From positions 97,677-161,676 of the forward strand of contig NW_006768806.1 in NCBI RefSeq assembly GCF_000204055.1: 64,000 bases of DNA. The letters are read 5' to 3'. Under the pieces are notes generated by a model that worked only from the letters and a program-made list of their open reading frames with translations, was not told the DNA's origin and searched no databases. This document shows, one piece after another, positions 11,454-22,988 of this stretch. Made by a program: the position numbers and the translations under genes. Source of the stretch: Melampsora larici-populina 98AG31. Taxonomy: Eukaryota; Basidiomycota; Pucciniomycetes; Pucciniales; Melampsoraceae. Each line of letters opens with the position of its first letter. Position 1 is the first letter of the stretch.

Positions 11454-13682
11454 TCACTTAAAAACCCAGCTCCCCATGAATTGCATGCCCTTGCACTTGT
11501 TCAATTTCTTTGCGAGCCATTTATTTCGCAAATAAACCATCTGTTCCAAGAAAAAATTATACCTAAGAGCGTGCATGCTACGACACATGGACGCAAAACC
11601 ACCGTACCATATATTGCTCAGTTCTGCAGCAGACGCATTGAAAACCCATTTACCATCTTCTTGTATATCAGGGAATAGCTTTGGATCAGTGAAAAGTTTG
11701 CAAAACTCGTCGCTTTCTGCGTGGGATCGGTGGTGAAATGGGTCGACCGGTATTACTGTTCCTTGGAATTGAGTTGTGTCGCCGCTTCCGTGGTATATAT
11801 GTTCCGTCAGACGACATGCATTGTCGTAAAAAACCACCTCCGGCATCCCTTGAGGAAAACTATCTTCCAAGAAACACTTGATTGTTTATCACGTTATTAT
11901 TAACAATGTGCACCAAACTTAACAAGTATGCTTAAAACTCACCTTAACCGCACTCACTGATTCCACGTGATAGAAAGTTTTTCTAGCCAAAATGATTCCA
12001 CAACACCCAACTACGAGTTGATCGTTGTGTGTACGACACCGTGATACTACCAGTTTGGGCTGAGGTTGCGAATTGCCACCATCACGAGCGCCCTCGTGGG
12101 CGCGGTTGGACTCGTCAGCTTCCCGTAACCCGTCAAGATCATTAAATTCTCCTGTTTCAGCGTCGAGGTGGACTGTCGGATTGGATGGCAGATTGGAACC
12201 TGGTCGATTTAGGATTGCAGTGAGGGAGAAATTTGATTTCACACGTTCGGTGAAATTTGCCCACGCTTCTATGTGGGCAGTCTGGTCACACGTTTTCGAA
12301 GCCGGGAGAGCATTCCTTCGACAAGGTTGGACTTGGCATCGAGTCCCCAGCAGTGATTGGTGCAATGGACAAAATCGATCATTGATTTTGTCAAGGCGAT
12401 TGGTGCAAGGACCTTCTGGCCGCGGTTGTCCAAACTCTCTAGCAATTTCCTCGAGTTGGTCTGTCGATGCACTGCAACGCCAGTGCCCGATGGTCAGCCC
12501 ATCGGTGACCACTGCTCGAATGCCTGTAAGCATGGAATTTTCTTGAGCAAACCTCTTCAACATTAAAATGAAAAATGAATGGTGATTACCATAAAATCGT
12601 TCTTTGCGGGTATGAGGATCCACACCACCAGATTTGAAACGCAAACAGCTACTGCAATAATGATCGCGGAAGCTGGTACCTTCCACTTCAAGCCGCTCCA
12701 GATGGGTGGCGATCGCCTCGTCGAATCGAAGGTCGTCGGTTCCAGTGGCAGGTAGGAGTACTTGGTTCCCCCTCCGATCTTCGTTCTCCAGAAGATCACG
12801 CAGCTTGAGTGCGTCTAGACACACAGCCTCTGACATAGCAGGTGTATACACCTGTGCTGAGTCAAACAGAGGTACGTCGGAATCTTCAACATACAACTTG
12901 TTGTACCAGTTAGTCAGGTTGAAGTGGGAAACACTAGAATCAGGGTGATTTCAATTAGCAAACATCAGGAAGCGAAGAAGATAGATATTCAAACGATCAT
13001 ACTTACTGAGCTAGCATTTGTATCATCCGGAAAAGGTGTCCCAAACGGTTCGTGATGTAATAGTGACAATGGACATGTAGAATTTCAATGTCGCGTCCCT
13101 GGGCCAAAGTGTAATAGTGTTGGGTTTTAGTGGTCGTGTAATAGCTAGGGCGATAAGATGCTCCACAGCCTATGAAGGAAGTATCGAGTCAGTGTGTTTC
13201 TTTCCGTTTGGTCATCAAGACTTTCCAAACTCACCTGGGCAATCGAGTATGATTGTCTGAACCGAGTGCACACCATCATAGTCGAAAAGGTACCCATTGA
13301 GGCGGGTATGGACGTGCAGATTACGAGCAGCTGGGCAAACAAGACATTGAGATACCGGCGGGCGTAAATATTGTTCTGGGAGCTTAAATTGCAGGCCCAA
13401 CCTGCGAATGGCGGCTTTGGGGTTAAACTGTGCTGAGGGTAATAGTGGAAAAACCAATGTCCATAGATCTTGCATAAGGTGGTCAGGAGTCTGGGACGAA
13501 AGAGCGGCCGTGAGGAACGGTAGCATCGTGGGTTGGTGGGGCGTAAGACGGATTGCATTTTCAGCAGTATGAAGAACCTCAGACGCCAACGTGTTGAACT
13601 TTACAAAATTGGTGACTGTGAGGGTGGAGCTGAGGTGAGGACTTGTGGTCAACATCTGCGCTACGAAGTCGACAAGCAACAT
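11454..13682 (-). CDS. KDZ-superfamily transposase with CxC5 and CxC6 zinc clusters
   Basis: Preferred start is ATG 13682 (MLLVDFVAQMLTTSP), because the open frame upstream only covers tandem repeats. Exon 1 ends near 13240 with CxC5 residues (QCLVCPAARNL; ILDCPG), which continue after an intron as CGASYRPSYYTTTKTQ. The following exons hold CxC6 cysteines (HYCSSCLRF; RFCPLHQ; LVVSRCRTH) and the catalytic blocks VVTDGLTIGHWRCS (D), PEVVFYDNACRL (D) and FNASAAELSNIWYGGF (E). The last intron lies between SAVK (GTGAGT) and CFLEDSFPQ (after ATCAAG). The three acidic residues are intact and I saw no stop codon. It ends at 11454 with MGSWVFK. It is transcribed toward the two accessory genes of the same element. 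Confidence 0.85.
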
Positions 13683-13726
13683 GGTGTTCGGTATGGTAAG
13701 GTAAGCAATCGATCGGTGAAGTGCCT

Positions 13727-13868
13727 TTGATCGGTGAACTTGAGGTGACCACGACAGAGGGAGGGTTGATGTGTGAAGTGAGGTGACCACGACAGAGGGA
13801 GGGTTGATGTGTGAAGTGCCTTTGATCGGTGAACTTGAGGTGACCACGACAGAGGAGGGTTGATGTGT
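13727..13868. repeat. Tandem repeat upstream of the KDZ transposase
   Basis: Three copies of GAGGTGACCACGACAGAGG(GA)GGGTTGATGTGTG. Two of them are preceded by the module TTTGATCGGTGAACTT, and short GAAGT(GCC) spacers lie between. It occupies the promoter side of the minus-strand transposase. Confidence 0.85.
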
Positions 13869-14008
13869 GTCACCGGCGTGTGCAAGCATGTGTCAGGGCA
13901 TGTGTCATGTCATGTGGAGGAAGTCACACGTCTAGTTGGTATGTCCAAAACGCATAAGGTATTCGGGAACGAGAACTGTATCAACCCATAATCTCATGGC
14001 TTATGAGG

Positions 14009-14073
14009 GGGGATTCTCAAATTCTCGGAATTCTCGGATTCTCAGAGAATTCTCAGGCGTCCCCCGGATCCTG
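14009..14073. repeat. Right terminal inverted repeat of the KDZ element
   Basis: Inverted partner of 6279-6346. On the plus strand it reads GGATTCTCAAATTCTCGG, then ATTCTCAGGCGT and CCCCCGGATCCT. Confidence 0.75.
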
Positions 14074-14108
14074 TAGTCTACCGCTGAGCGCGGCTGTTAA
14101 CAGGGGAA

Positions 14109-14159
14109 CTCCACTAGTAGTCGTTCTCCTTGTCCCCTTCAATTCGACTACTAGTGGAG
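14109..14159. repeat. 15-bp perfect inverted repeat
   Basis: CTCCACTAGTAGTCG (14109-14123) and CGACTACTAGTGGAG (14145-14159) form a perfect stem around a 21-base loop. It lies just outside the right end of the KDZ element and may be a mini foldback insert. Confidence 0.85.
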
Positions 14160-14220
14160 CAATACAGGGTTCCGCGGTGCAAGACAAAGGGCATTTAGCT
14201 CTGATGTTGGAGTTAGTTCA

Positions 14221-14410
14221 AACAATACTGCAATACTGGTACAATACTCCAATACCGCCCCAGGTGCCAGGCCCGTACCATACCGGGGACCCAATACAAT
14301 ACCGAGTCAAGTATTGCCGTACCTGATACTAACCGGAGGCTTGGCCGGTAGCGTATTGCGCCTCAGGTACTGATACTGAGGATACAATACCACTTCAATA
14401 CCAATACTCG
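14221..14410. repeat. Degenerate CAATAC / GTATTG array
   Basis: Short words CAATAC, CCAATACC and GTACAATACTCC recur many times in about 190 bp, with a few inverted copies (GTATTG). No open frame of interest. The flank 14411-14971 holds no gene that I can support. Confidence 0.7.
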
Positions 14411-14971
14411 TAGCGTAATTGTGGCAGTGTTGACTTTGGGACTGTTTATACAGTCAATTTACAAAAGCTTGCTCAATTTTGCCCACAGGACTCAAGCAAA
14501 TTGGTGGGGAATTTGTTGCAAGCTTTTCTTAAATGATAGTGTATAAAATATTGGTTCAAGTAGGTAGGTCGCAAGAGATTTTCCCTGTTGTGGGCATGCT
14601 CACATATTCTCTAGTATATAGTAATGATGCAAATCAGGTACCAATGATTATCTCTTCAATGTGTTCATGAAATGAAAAATGGATCTCTTTACATTTTCTT
14701 AACTGCTATGTTAGTAATCTACTAGTTCCTAGCAGTTCATGACAAGTGGGGACAAGGCTCAAGAAGTGCTATCAAAGAACTTCACATGTAGTGCTATTGA
14801 GGACTATATATGTAGCTGCTTGCTTTTGGGTATGTAGTCTGCAAACATGTGTAGTCTCAAGGATGTACAATAATCTAATTGTGGACCAATTGCAAACACA
14901 ATTTGCAATTGGCGAAAAACCAAGAACAACTCTTTATATCGCATTACGCTCAAACTCGCATAGATACATCA

Positions 14972-17900
14972 TCACTTAAACTGGTAGCCCGTCGCCCCAA
15001 GCCACTGTAGGTAAGGAGCACTTAACGTGGAATCCATTTGAGAAAACAACGCAGGTACCTAACATTTGCAACCCGATATTGTCAGCACAGTTAATACAGT
15101 GACTTTGTGACTATGAAGACGTACCTTCCCAGGTTGAGCCTCGCCAGCCTGCTGTAATCCTCTTGCAAGAGCATCCTTTGGATCCCCCATGGCTTCAAAC
15201 AGAACTTCTTCTTTACCACGTGGTTTACTAGCTCCTAGCATACTAAAGCCCACTTGATATTCATGTTCTTCAACCTCTTCCTCAGCCGTTTCCGTTCCTT
15301 TTGACAATTGTGGTAAAGTGAATATTCGGAGTACTGAACTCAAGATCGGAAGATACAATCGTGCTTCACTGTCATTTTGCAGACTTCGAGACCGAGTTAA
15401 GAGCGAGACATGACCAAGTGCCACCACCCGACGGTCTTTGAGTGGCGTGCTAGGAACCGCCGGAATCAAAACACCTTCCATCACCTGGCAGAACAATCTG
15501 AGGAAGAACGATTAGTTGGGACTGGAAACAGATCTCATTCAAGCCAGCGAATATCAGAACTATCAACGAACCCAGGTTGAATAGAGTTCAGAGTCGAGAT
15601 TATCACGTCGGGGGAAAGGTGGGGTTTTTCCAAGGTCATTGCAAACATGAGAAAGTAGAGTAATCCTCGAGTATACTTTTCGGTCTTACTCGCTTGGAGC
15701 CGAGTCAGTAAGATAACAAACACGTTTCGTAGATAACTTGACAGATGCTCCCTATTCATATTCATCGTGATCAAAAGCCCACAGAAAGCGATAATAGGGT
15801 TGATTGGTGGCTGAACTTACATTGGAATATATTTGAACAAATCCTGAAGCAATTCGAACCCGTATTGATCATTGACCTTCGACCCGATCAACTTTTGGAA
15901 CACGCCGAGCATTCCTGAAACCCAATTTCCTTCTACAATCCACTTTGCGCCAACGGAAAGGTAGGCCCTCAAGAGCCTTACCAATGCCGGGATATTTCCA
16001 CGCACTTCCCACAAGTTGGGTGTCAATAGAGGTTGAAGTAAACTGACGTAATATTCAGGTAGATCATTGACGTGCATCTCGAGCATCTGCGACAGGATTT
16101 GGAACACAAATGGGGCGAAGTCTGAGAAGAACAAGATCAGTGAGCTCAGCTCTTGCTACGATTAGCGTTTCGACGAATTGAACCAGAGTCCTTACCCTGT
16201 ATATCCTGACTCAAAATGTTTGAAAATGAAGGGAAAAGTGCAGTTTCAAAGGTAGAAAGTGGTACAGCATTTTCCACAGTTGTGAACCTGCAAGAAGTTT
16301 TCATACCTTGATCAGAGTCAATCAATAGTGAACAGATGATGTTTCGTGATGAGTAACAAAGACCGACCTGATGAGCGCGGCGATGCTTTCAAAGGTGTAG
16401 TGATTGAACTTTGGGTTACTGGGATTCTTGCTGATCTCTGAAACGATGAAAATTAGGTTTGACAATATATCCTGATATTGCGGTACCAATGAATGCCTCG
16501 CGGTGAAAATCACTCTCATCGCACCTAGCGAAAACTCCAACACATCAACATCTCGTACGCTCGAATGCTGCTTGAGAAAAACTCACACTTCATCAAACCA
16601 TCATTTTGTGCAATGAGCTGTGGGGTCGAACCTTTCCGAATCTGTCCAAAGAGAGCCTGAAGCAATTCGTGTGTTAAGGCTTGAATGTCGCCCGAGGAAA
16701 TTCTATCAAGGAAAATAATTAAAAAACAATCCTAGCAAATTGTCGAGAAACGAAGAAACAAGGGGGACTGACAACAGCTGATTGTCACGCTTGATGAAAA
16801 GTATACGTTCAATCGTATGTGCCGCATATGTGTAGATCACCATTACATCTGATCTTAAATGTGGAACGAGGAGCGGGATGACTGAGATCAATTGCTCGCG
16901 TGTGAGCTGGTTTCGAAATGTGTGGAGAAACTTGATTGCATCGGCGACGATCACGCTATGTGTTGCAGGCGCTCCAGTCGAGACTTGAAGATCTTGAACC
17001 ACGTGTTCGGAAAAGAAGCGCACTACATCCACCAACGAGTTGGTCGAAGTGACCCCTCCTGTTGAGGTGGAACTGCGAGACGCGACCGATGCGAGAAGAG
17101 AGACAGCAGCATCCTTTGATTTCCAGTTCGCAGTTGGATTCGATGCATATTTCTGATTCATAATGAAAAGATAATAAGGATCTGGTCAAGAAAAAGATGA
17201 AGAACAAGATTCACATACCTGGAGATTATCTTGAACATAGGTGGTGATGATCTTAGTGACCTTTGCCTCAAACTGTTCCATCAAAGCTCGTGTGAAGTTG
17301 GTAGCAGCCTGGCGACGAGTGTCATTATCGGACCCTTCTAGATCCCTTCGTACAAATTCCGCCGGGTCGTCCTCGAACATCTCTACCTCAAACTCTGTTT
17401 TGTGGATTCGTCAGGAAGTGAGCAGCAAAGATGAGATGGAGTCTAACGAAAAATTCAAAGGCGAGCAGCATCTCTCACCTCGTAGCATCATGTTAGGCAA
17501 GACAATCTTCTCACAAAAAGCTTCAAGAGTTGCGTCACTTTCGAAAAGAGCTTTTTGGGACGGCATTCGGACTACAACAGAAAGAAACCGCGTCGCCTTG
17601 CTGATAAGCTGGAACAGGATGCGTTGAAAAGATAGACAAATTGTCAGTGGGAAGCTGAAAGAGATCAGGTAAAAGATAGCAAAGAGTAAATACTGACGAT
17701 ATCATAGCGCTGCTGTTGGCCAAGACGAGTGAGCATAGCCCAACATGTCTCTGCAAACTGACCCATCATTGGGAAAACATCCAGGTATCGTTGACTATAG
17801 AGTTCAACGACTTCACAAATACTAGCTTTAATTTTCTCTAGGTCTCCTGCTTCAGCTTCTTCATCGTCATCGTTTGAGGAAGAGCCAGGATAATCCCACG

Positions 17901-18828
17901 TTAAGTATTTGTGTAAAATGGTCATGAATTCGGGTAAATTGTCTTCAAAGAATTCTGGAATGTCTTGTGAGTTAAGATCGTAATAAATCTGAATCATACT
18001 GAGGAGACATCTGATCAAGTCTTGTTGCTGAGCTGCCGGCAGTGTCTGGATATTATTGCTGAGCGCGCCATCGAGATGCTATTAATGAGAGATCAAATAT
18101 GGTCAGATATTGCAGAATGAAACCGTAAGAAAAGCGTTGTTGTGAGATAATGACCTTGAAGAGAGACAGATATGGCTCAGCGAATCTTTCGAGGACAAAC
18201 TTAATCTGAAGAAAAAGTGAATCAGTCCTGAATTGAGATCGCCAACGTTTGAAAATCGCATGAGCAGTAGAAAGCAATGAATTATTAAGTTTCCAATCTG
18301 TAAGACTAAATCGTTGAACGATTTGATCAATCAAATCGGGCCATTGATCTGGAAAGTCAGCATCAGCTACTATAGAGATTGATTCTTGATACTGAATTTG
18401 TAATTGTGGCGTATCCGAGAGTGAGATAAGGGTCGCCACTAATTGTTCTTTGAGAGTTTTCCGATCAGATTCAGAAATCACAACTTCATCCTGTTGATCT
18501 TCGTCCTGTGCAATGAAATAGTATCAGTTTAAGCAAACAAATGATCGTGTTGAAAATAAGAAGAAAGAAGCAGACTACTTACAGATTGTGACCAAGATGA
18601 TTTAACATAATTCTTGAATGCAAGAGCTGAAGCTTGTCTGATTGAAGTATGAATAGTATGATTTTGAGTGATAGCAATCAGAATCAAACCAAAGTGATCT
18701 GAAGTAGTTTTAGCTTGTTTCAAAGTCAATTCAGCTTGAGATCGAGTAGTTGGATTAGGATCGAGAGTATGAGCTAGTGCTTGAGTAATGAGTTCTTGGT
18801 GTTGCTGCTGTTGTTGTTGAGCTGCCAT
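14972..18828 (-). CDS. CSE1: Exportin-2 / importin-alpha re-exporter (CSE1)
   Basis: CSE1/CAS is a HEAT-repeat karyopherin that carries importin-alpha back to the cytoplasm with RanGTP. Exon 1 (18583-18828) starts MAAQQQQQQHQEL and has the importin-beta N-terminal layout (LDPNPTTRSQAELTLKQ; FKNYVKSSW). Exon 2 starts at 18505 after CATTGCACAG and contains ADADFPDQWPDLIDQIV and LLSTAHAIFKRWRSQFR, highly typical of Cse1. Later exons contain IPEFFEDNLPEFM, FVRRDLEGSDNDTRRQ and MNQKYASNPTANWKSKD, all family hallmarks. The terminal exon is short (14972-15058, after a 66-bp intron) and encodes VPALFSQMDSTLSAPY to the stop, matching the conserved KVP..L end of animal CSE1L. About 14 exons, no breaks seen. 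Nothing suggests horizontal transfer; it is a housekeeping gene. Confidence 0.93.
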
Positions 18829-19501
18829 TTTCCAGAGAAATCTGAGAAGTTGACGATGGTTCTTTCGTTAAAAGTCTTGGTGGTCTTTTGCTTTTTCGCG
18901 TTTCTCAATCCTTTGTGATGTTTCACTCGATCACACTTTATTCTGTCTGTGTATATGTAAATTACATGACATACAACTCTTCTCCTTCACAGAGTGACAG
19001 GATGAGAATCACAGCAGTGTTTCTGACACTGATCACCTTCATGCATCCTTGGTGGTTCAGAATCATGCTCACTGTTCACCTTCCCATCATCACTTGTTAA
19101 GTCAGAATTCATGATTTCTGTGTCAGGCAGAGCTTTTCTCTACGTAGCTTCCTTCATCACGACTATAAGCTGATGACTTCAAGTTCCATAGTAAATCAAC
19201 TTACTTGATCCATTGACGCATTTTCTATATATTCTCTTCAATCAGGCTTGAATAAAGGATTCTTATTTCATAAACAATCACTACATATTTCGACCGTTTA
19301 CTTTATCCCTCTTTTTCTTCTGCATAACAAGATCAAATATAATCAGGTATCAGAAGCGAAATATATTGTTTCCATACAACTATGAAGTTCATGAAAGCGT
19401 GACAGATCGGTGATCCCACTTCACTTTGTATTTCACAACTCAGCGTGATTTCCTTATTACAAAATCAAAAGTACATTTCAGACATACACACCTGCTATTA
19501 T
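18829..19501. other. Intergenic region between CSE1 and the HEI10-like gene
   Basis: Upstream flank of CSE1 (minus) and downstream flank of the HEI10-like gene (minus). The plus-strand frame at 18888-19100 has no similarity I recognise. No RNA gene or repeat seen. Confidence 0.6.
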
Positions 19502-21404
19502 TTACCAGTCTGATACAGCTGGCCTTCCTTCCTGTTCACGAAGTATGTCGCCTGGCGGACGCGAGCGGCCTGAGAGAGTGTGATCAAGCCGAGAGTGAAA
19601 CTTTGGCCGCCTTAAAACTGATCTGGCTTGACCACCAGAGGGTCCGATATTTTGAGCCATTCCACCAGTCTGATAATCGTTCTCAACATCACCATTGCTT
19701 CTTTTCTTGCTCCTGGCTTGAAATGTCGGCGCAAGTCCTGTACCGGGGGGGAATCTGTGTCGCACGCTGCGAAGGGCGTGTCCTCCAGCCTCGGATACCT
19801 GAAGGACGTTACTCCGAGCGTTGTTTAGATTCTGCCGTTCGCTGATTGATCTGAGCTGGTCGGGTATCCGCGCACCGCTGTATGCATGTCGTGGTGTGCC
19901 AAACGATCTGGTAGCGAGATCTGACCTAATTATTGGATCACCGCGCACCGGAGTGATCTAAAATTTTGTCAAGTGATCACAAGTATGATTGTCAGACATA
20001 AGATGGACATCTTGTTACACAAAGTTCTTTCAACCAAAGAGCCAAAAACTGACCTGAGGTGTTCTAAGAGTATGCTGTGGAGCTTGACCCAAAGGAGTAT
20101 CGGACCTAGGATCAGATATACTGTTCACTAAACTGTTGATCCTGACTTTTTCGAAATTGGCCTACGTGTTCGAGCAAGCAAAGTGAGTGAAGGCAAGCTT
20201 CTTTACGTGTATATCATTCGAATAAAAATTCTATTGAAGTGGGCTTCACTTTAAGTTTTTCGTAATTATTTTGTGCACTTCGATGCCGCTCGGCAGCTTC
20301 GTTGACCTTTCTCCGTTCGATATTCAATTCATTCTCCGAAACTGAAAAGGGCATTCGTCAAGATGAGATGTGTCACAAAGAGGCCGTCAGAAAATGTGCT
20401 AAAGTTGGGTGATATGAGGACACTTACTCGTCAGGCGTTCCGATAGTACTACAAATAATTCGTCAAAAGTATTAGGAATGGGTCAATAGGACTGCAATGG
20501 AAACTCGATTCGATGTTAGGCTTGATAACTCATTCGTACGTTTGATTTCGTTCTCAGCCTGATGTCGCATGTTTTCCTGATCTTTTTCAGCGATCGCGGC
20601 CCGCTAAAACCTGATCATGTTAATGCAAGTGTACAAGACTTTCACGTGATGTTAATGATTGACTCACTTCATGCGCCTGCTTGAGAACCATATGCTGAAA
20701 TGCGGCTTCCATAGACTGCTGGTAAGTCCTTATCAATCAGGCAATGTGATTTCAGTTAATGGATGCATTGAAAGTTAATAGATACCCGAAGTCTGGTCAA
20801 TGGATCCGTTCAAAATTTAACTTAGCGTTCTAGTGGACACATCTGTAAGCTGACCAGAAATTCAAAGCTCTGCTAGCAATTTCCAAAATGATCGATGGAG
20901 CAAGTCCCGCAAGAACGCTAGCCTTGTAATCAGCTAAGCGGGTGAAAGGTATCTGGATTAGTTGCGCTTCCACTCATTGAAGGAAATGAATCAAACTTAC
21001 CAGATGGGTTTAGTGATGTACAAACAACGTCCTCACTTCAATCATTGGCGTCAGCGGCATCACAACAACAGCTTGTGCCAGTAATTTGCTCAAAGCGAAA
21101 AAACTGACGGCTCTGAGAGTGAAGTCCCGCATGCTGGACATACCGGGTAAGGGTCGGGATGAGTCAAAGATTGATGGGTGTTCGCACAGCTCACTTCGCC
21201 ATCCACGGTCCATCAAGTTGATATTCAAGCAAACAGGTAGGCAAATGAAATTCTATCAGGGTTCTTCTTTGCCAGACCAAATCAACTCAAGTAAAGGTGA
21301 GACAAACGGCAAAAAACATGAGAGCAATTCGTGATGACAGCCTTTCCATCTCTAGTGACCGATTTTCGACACGAGATGATATTACATTTTAAGGAATCGT
21401 CCAT
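19502..21404 (-). CDS. HEI10: HEI10 / CCNB1IP1-like RING E3 of meiotic crossovers
   Basis: The gene is made of many small exons. Exon 1 (21308-21404) starts MDDSLKCNIISCRKSV and continues to ITNCSHVFC, the first half of the HEI10 RING (compare human CNYRKC...ACSHIFC). The next exon gives CANTHQSLTHPDPYP and VCPACGTSLSE, the second half. Then come DVVCTSLNPS and, after another intron, DYKASVLAGLAPSIILE and IASRALNFWSAYRC. This matches the conserved HEI10 block E(E)YK.MVLAGL.PEI.LDI.SRALAFW. A coiled coil follows (QQSMEAAFQHMVLKQ; AEKDQENMRHQAENEIK; RRKVNEAAERHRSA). The last exon (19502-19957) is a basic, R/S-rich tail with RSFGTPRHAYSG. HEI10 is a SUMO/ubiquitin ligase-like factor on the synaptonemal complex that concentrates at future crossovers. 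All reading frames join in phase. Confidence is high for the family, medium for each exon edge. Confidence 0.85.
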
Positions 21405-21856
21405 TTTGTATATCAAAGCCTAAGTGAATCAAGCGCGATGCCCAGTGGGAAGCAAACAGCTGATGTTCGCTTGATTGAGCTAGTGGCAGTTTTTTTATCA
21501 AATCGAATGATGTAGAACGAATCTACAGGATGGTTGTTGAGATGAATAGGATGTGAAGTGGTTTGGTCAACTGGATTTCTTTTTACTTGATCACCAATCC
21601 ATGAAGAAGAGATGAGTGGATGAGACAAGTACCCGAGAATCAAAGTACCGAGACGTGTACCTGAAGATTACATAATCTTTGGGTCGGTGTCTTATGATCA
21701 TCAAGAGACTCATTAACATTTATTGCTATTGCTACTACCACCACTTCACTGATCACTCACCCAGTCATCTCGCTGACATTCCTCATCGGCGTTCTGTTTT
21801 ACTTTGAGGTGGCCGATTAAGCTTCTTTCGATATCAATTCTCACTGTAAAGTGGTC
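21405..21856. promoter_or_regulatory. Shared divergent promoter region of HEI10-like and PYM genes
   Basis: The two start codons (21404 minus, 21857 plus) face away from each other across 452 bp. No clear TATA box or named motif is recognised. The minus-strand frame at 21413-21643 has no family similarity. Confidence 0.4.
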
Positions 21857-22988
21857 ATGTCGAGAAAGTAAGTATTTATTTTCTACCCTTTCAAGTTTCT
21901 ATATCCTGGCACTCATCCTTCCTTTTCGCTCGAACAACCTCAACCACCTGAAGCGCTCGCCCACCGCTTCATTCCGAACTCACTCCATCCACCTCTGGTA
22001 TCATACAAGATCCTAATACTGGAAAACGCTTGGTTGCTGCCTCCAAGAGACCCGATGGCACGTATGTCTCTTTCCTCGACAAACCTCGACAGCTCGCCTC
22101 AATCCAAGATCCACCCAAATCTTCACTGGGCTGAAGTTGATGTAGATGGTTTTTGCCTTTTGATGTGTGGTAAAGTGTGCGGAAAGAAATTCGGATCAGA
22201 CCTGGCTACACTCCGCAAGAAGATGTTACCAAGTTTCGTTCTGCTCGACAACAAGAGTATCACGCCAGTGACCGTCCGAAGGGTAGCGTCATAGGTCTTT
22301 CCAAGCCAAATCCGGTGAACCAACAACTCAAGGGTATGAGTGAGGCTCAAAAGAAAAATGCAAAACGAAAACAAAAAAGGCACACCCCGATCAACCAAGC
22401 AGAGCAAGATGATACGCCTGATAGTTGGGATCGGGTTTCTACCGAAGACAATGAAAATGAAAAGCCGGCTGAAGATCAAACCCCATCGCCTCAAATGACG
22501 AAAAATTCGGATTCCTCTTCGGCAGGCTCCGCCTTGTTTAGGAGTGCTCTCAAATCCTCGAATTCAAACCCTCAAGTCCCACTCGTCCAACAACTCGTTC
22601 CACCCAAACCATCCCCTTTGTCCCAATCACCAGAACCATCTAAGCCACGCAAGACAGGTGCCGTCGATGGTGGTGCAAAACTGTTCGATACTGCACTCCA
22701 AACTCTCGATCAAGACTCTCCTTCACCAGAAGCGAATAGTCCAGAGAAAAAGTCTCGAGCCTTACGAAAAAAATTGATACAGGTTTGTTTTTACGCATTA
22801 TCAATCCCTTTGATTGTGAATTGGTGCCGGTTTGCCTTTAAGAAAAGTTGAATCATTCTCAAAACTACCTCCAGGCTGAGCAGCTACAGGCTCGTGTGGC
22901 GGAAGGCCACGAGTTATTGCCGGAACAGATGGAGAAGATCAGTAAGATCGACGAGCTGAAAGAGCAACTCGAGAAGTTAGAAGTCTAG
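21857..22988 (+). CDS. PYM1: PYM, partner of Y14 and Mago (exon junction complex disassembly factor)
   Basis: Four exons join exactly to 279 codons plus stop: 21857-21867, 21954-22061, 22176-22782 and 22875-22988. The N-terminus reads IIQDPNTGKRLVAAS, KRPDGT and VRKEIRIRPGYTPQED. This is the PYM/WIBG domain that binds Mago-Y14 (human: RPDGTWRK..RVKEGYVPQE). The middle is basic and S/P-rich, with GMSEAQKKNAKRKQKR, similar to the ribosome-contacting part of PYM. The C-terminus (LRKKLIQ, AEQLQARVAEGHELLPE, QMEKISKIDELKEQLE) is the conserved C-terminal helix pair. PYM removes exon junction complexes from spliced mRNA in the cytoplasm. The tiny first exon (11 bp) was chosen because only it gives an in-frame ATG with GTAAGT next to it. 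Confidence 0.9.

Larger units (their letters stand above)
6271..14083. mobile_element. KDZ DNA transposon, about 7.8 kb, with CxC5/CxC6 transposase and two accessory genes
   Basis: The ends are inverted repeats. The left one (6279-6346) reads AGGATCCGGG, then a CCTGAGAATT block and several GAGAAT units. The reverse complement of the right one (14009-14073) reads AGGATCCGGG, then GCCTGAGAATT and further GAGAAT units. Outside them, CTGAGCGCGG occurs directly repeated at 6261-6270 and 14084-14093, a candidate target duplication; KDZ elements are known to make duplications of about 8 bp. Inside are accessory gene A (6683 onward, plus), accessory gene B (10238-11094, plus) and the transposase (11454-13682, minus). 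The element is decayed: A and B each carry an in-frame TGA and A has an insertion or duplication near its end. Confidence 0.75.

Noticed and set aside
12073..12546. Plus-strand frame of 157 codons
   Set aside because: It lies opposite the CxC6 part of the KDZ transposase, whose minus-strand reading has clear family motifs.
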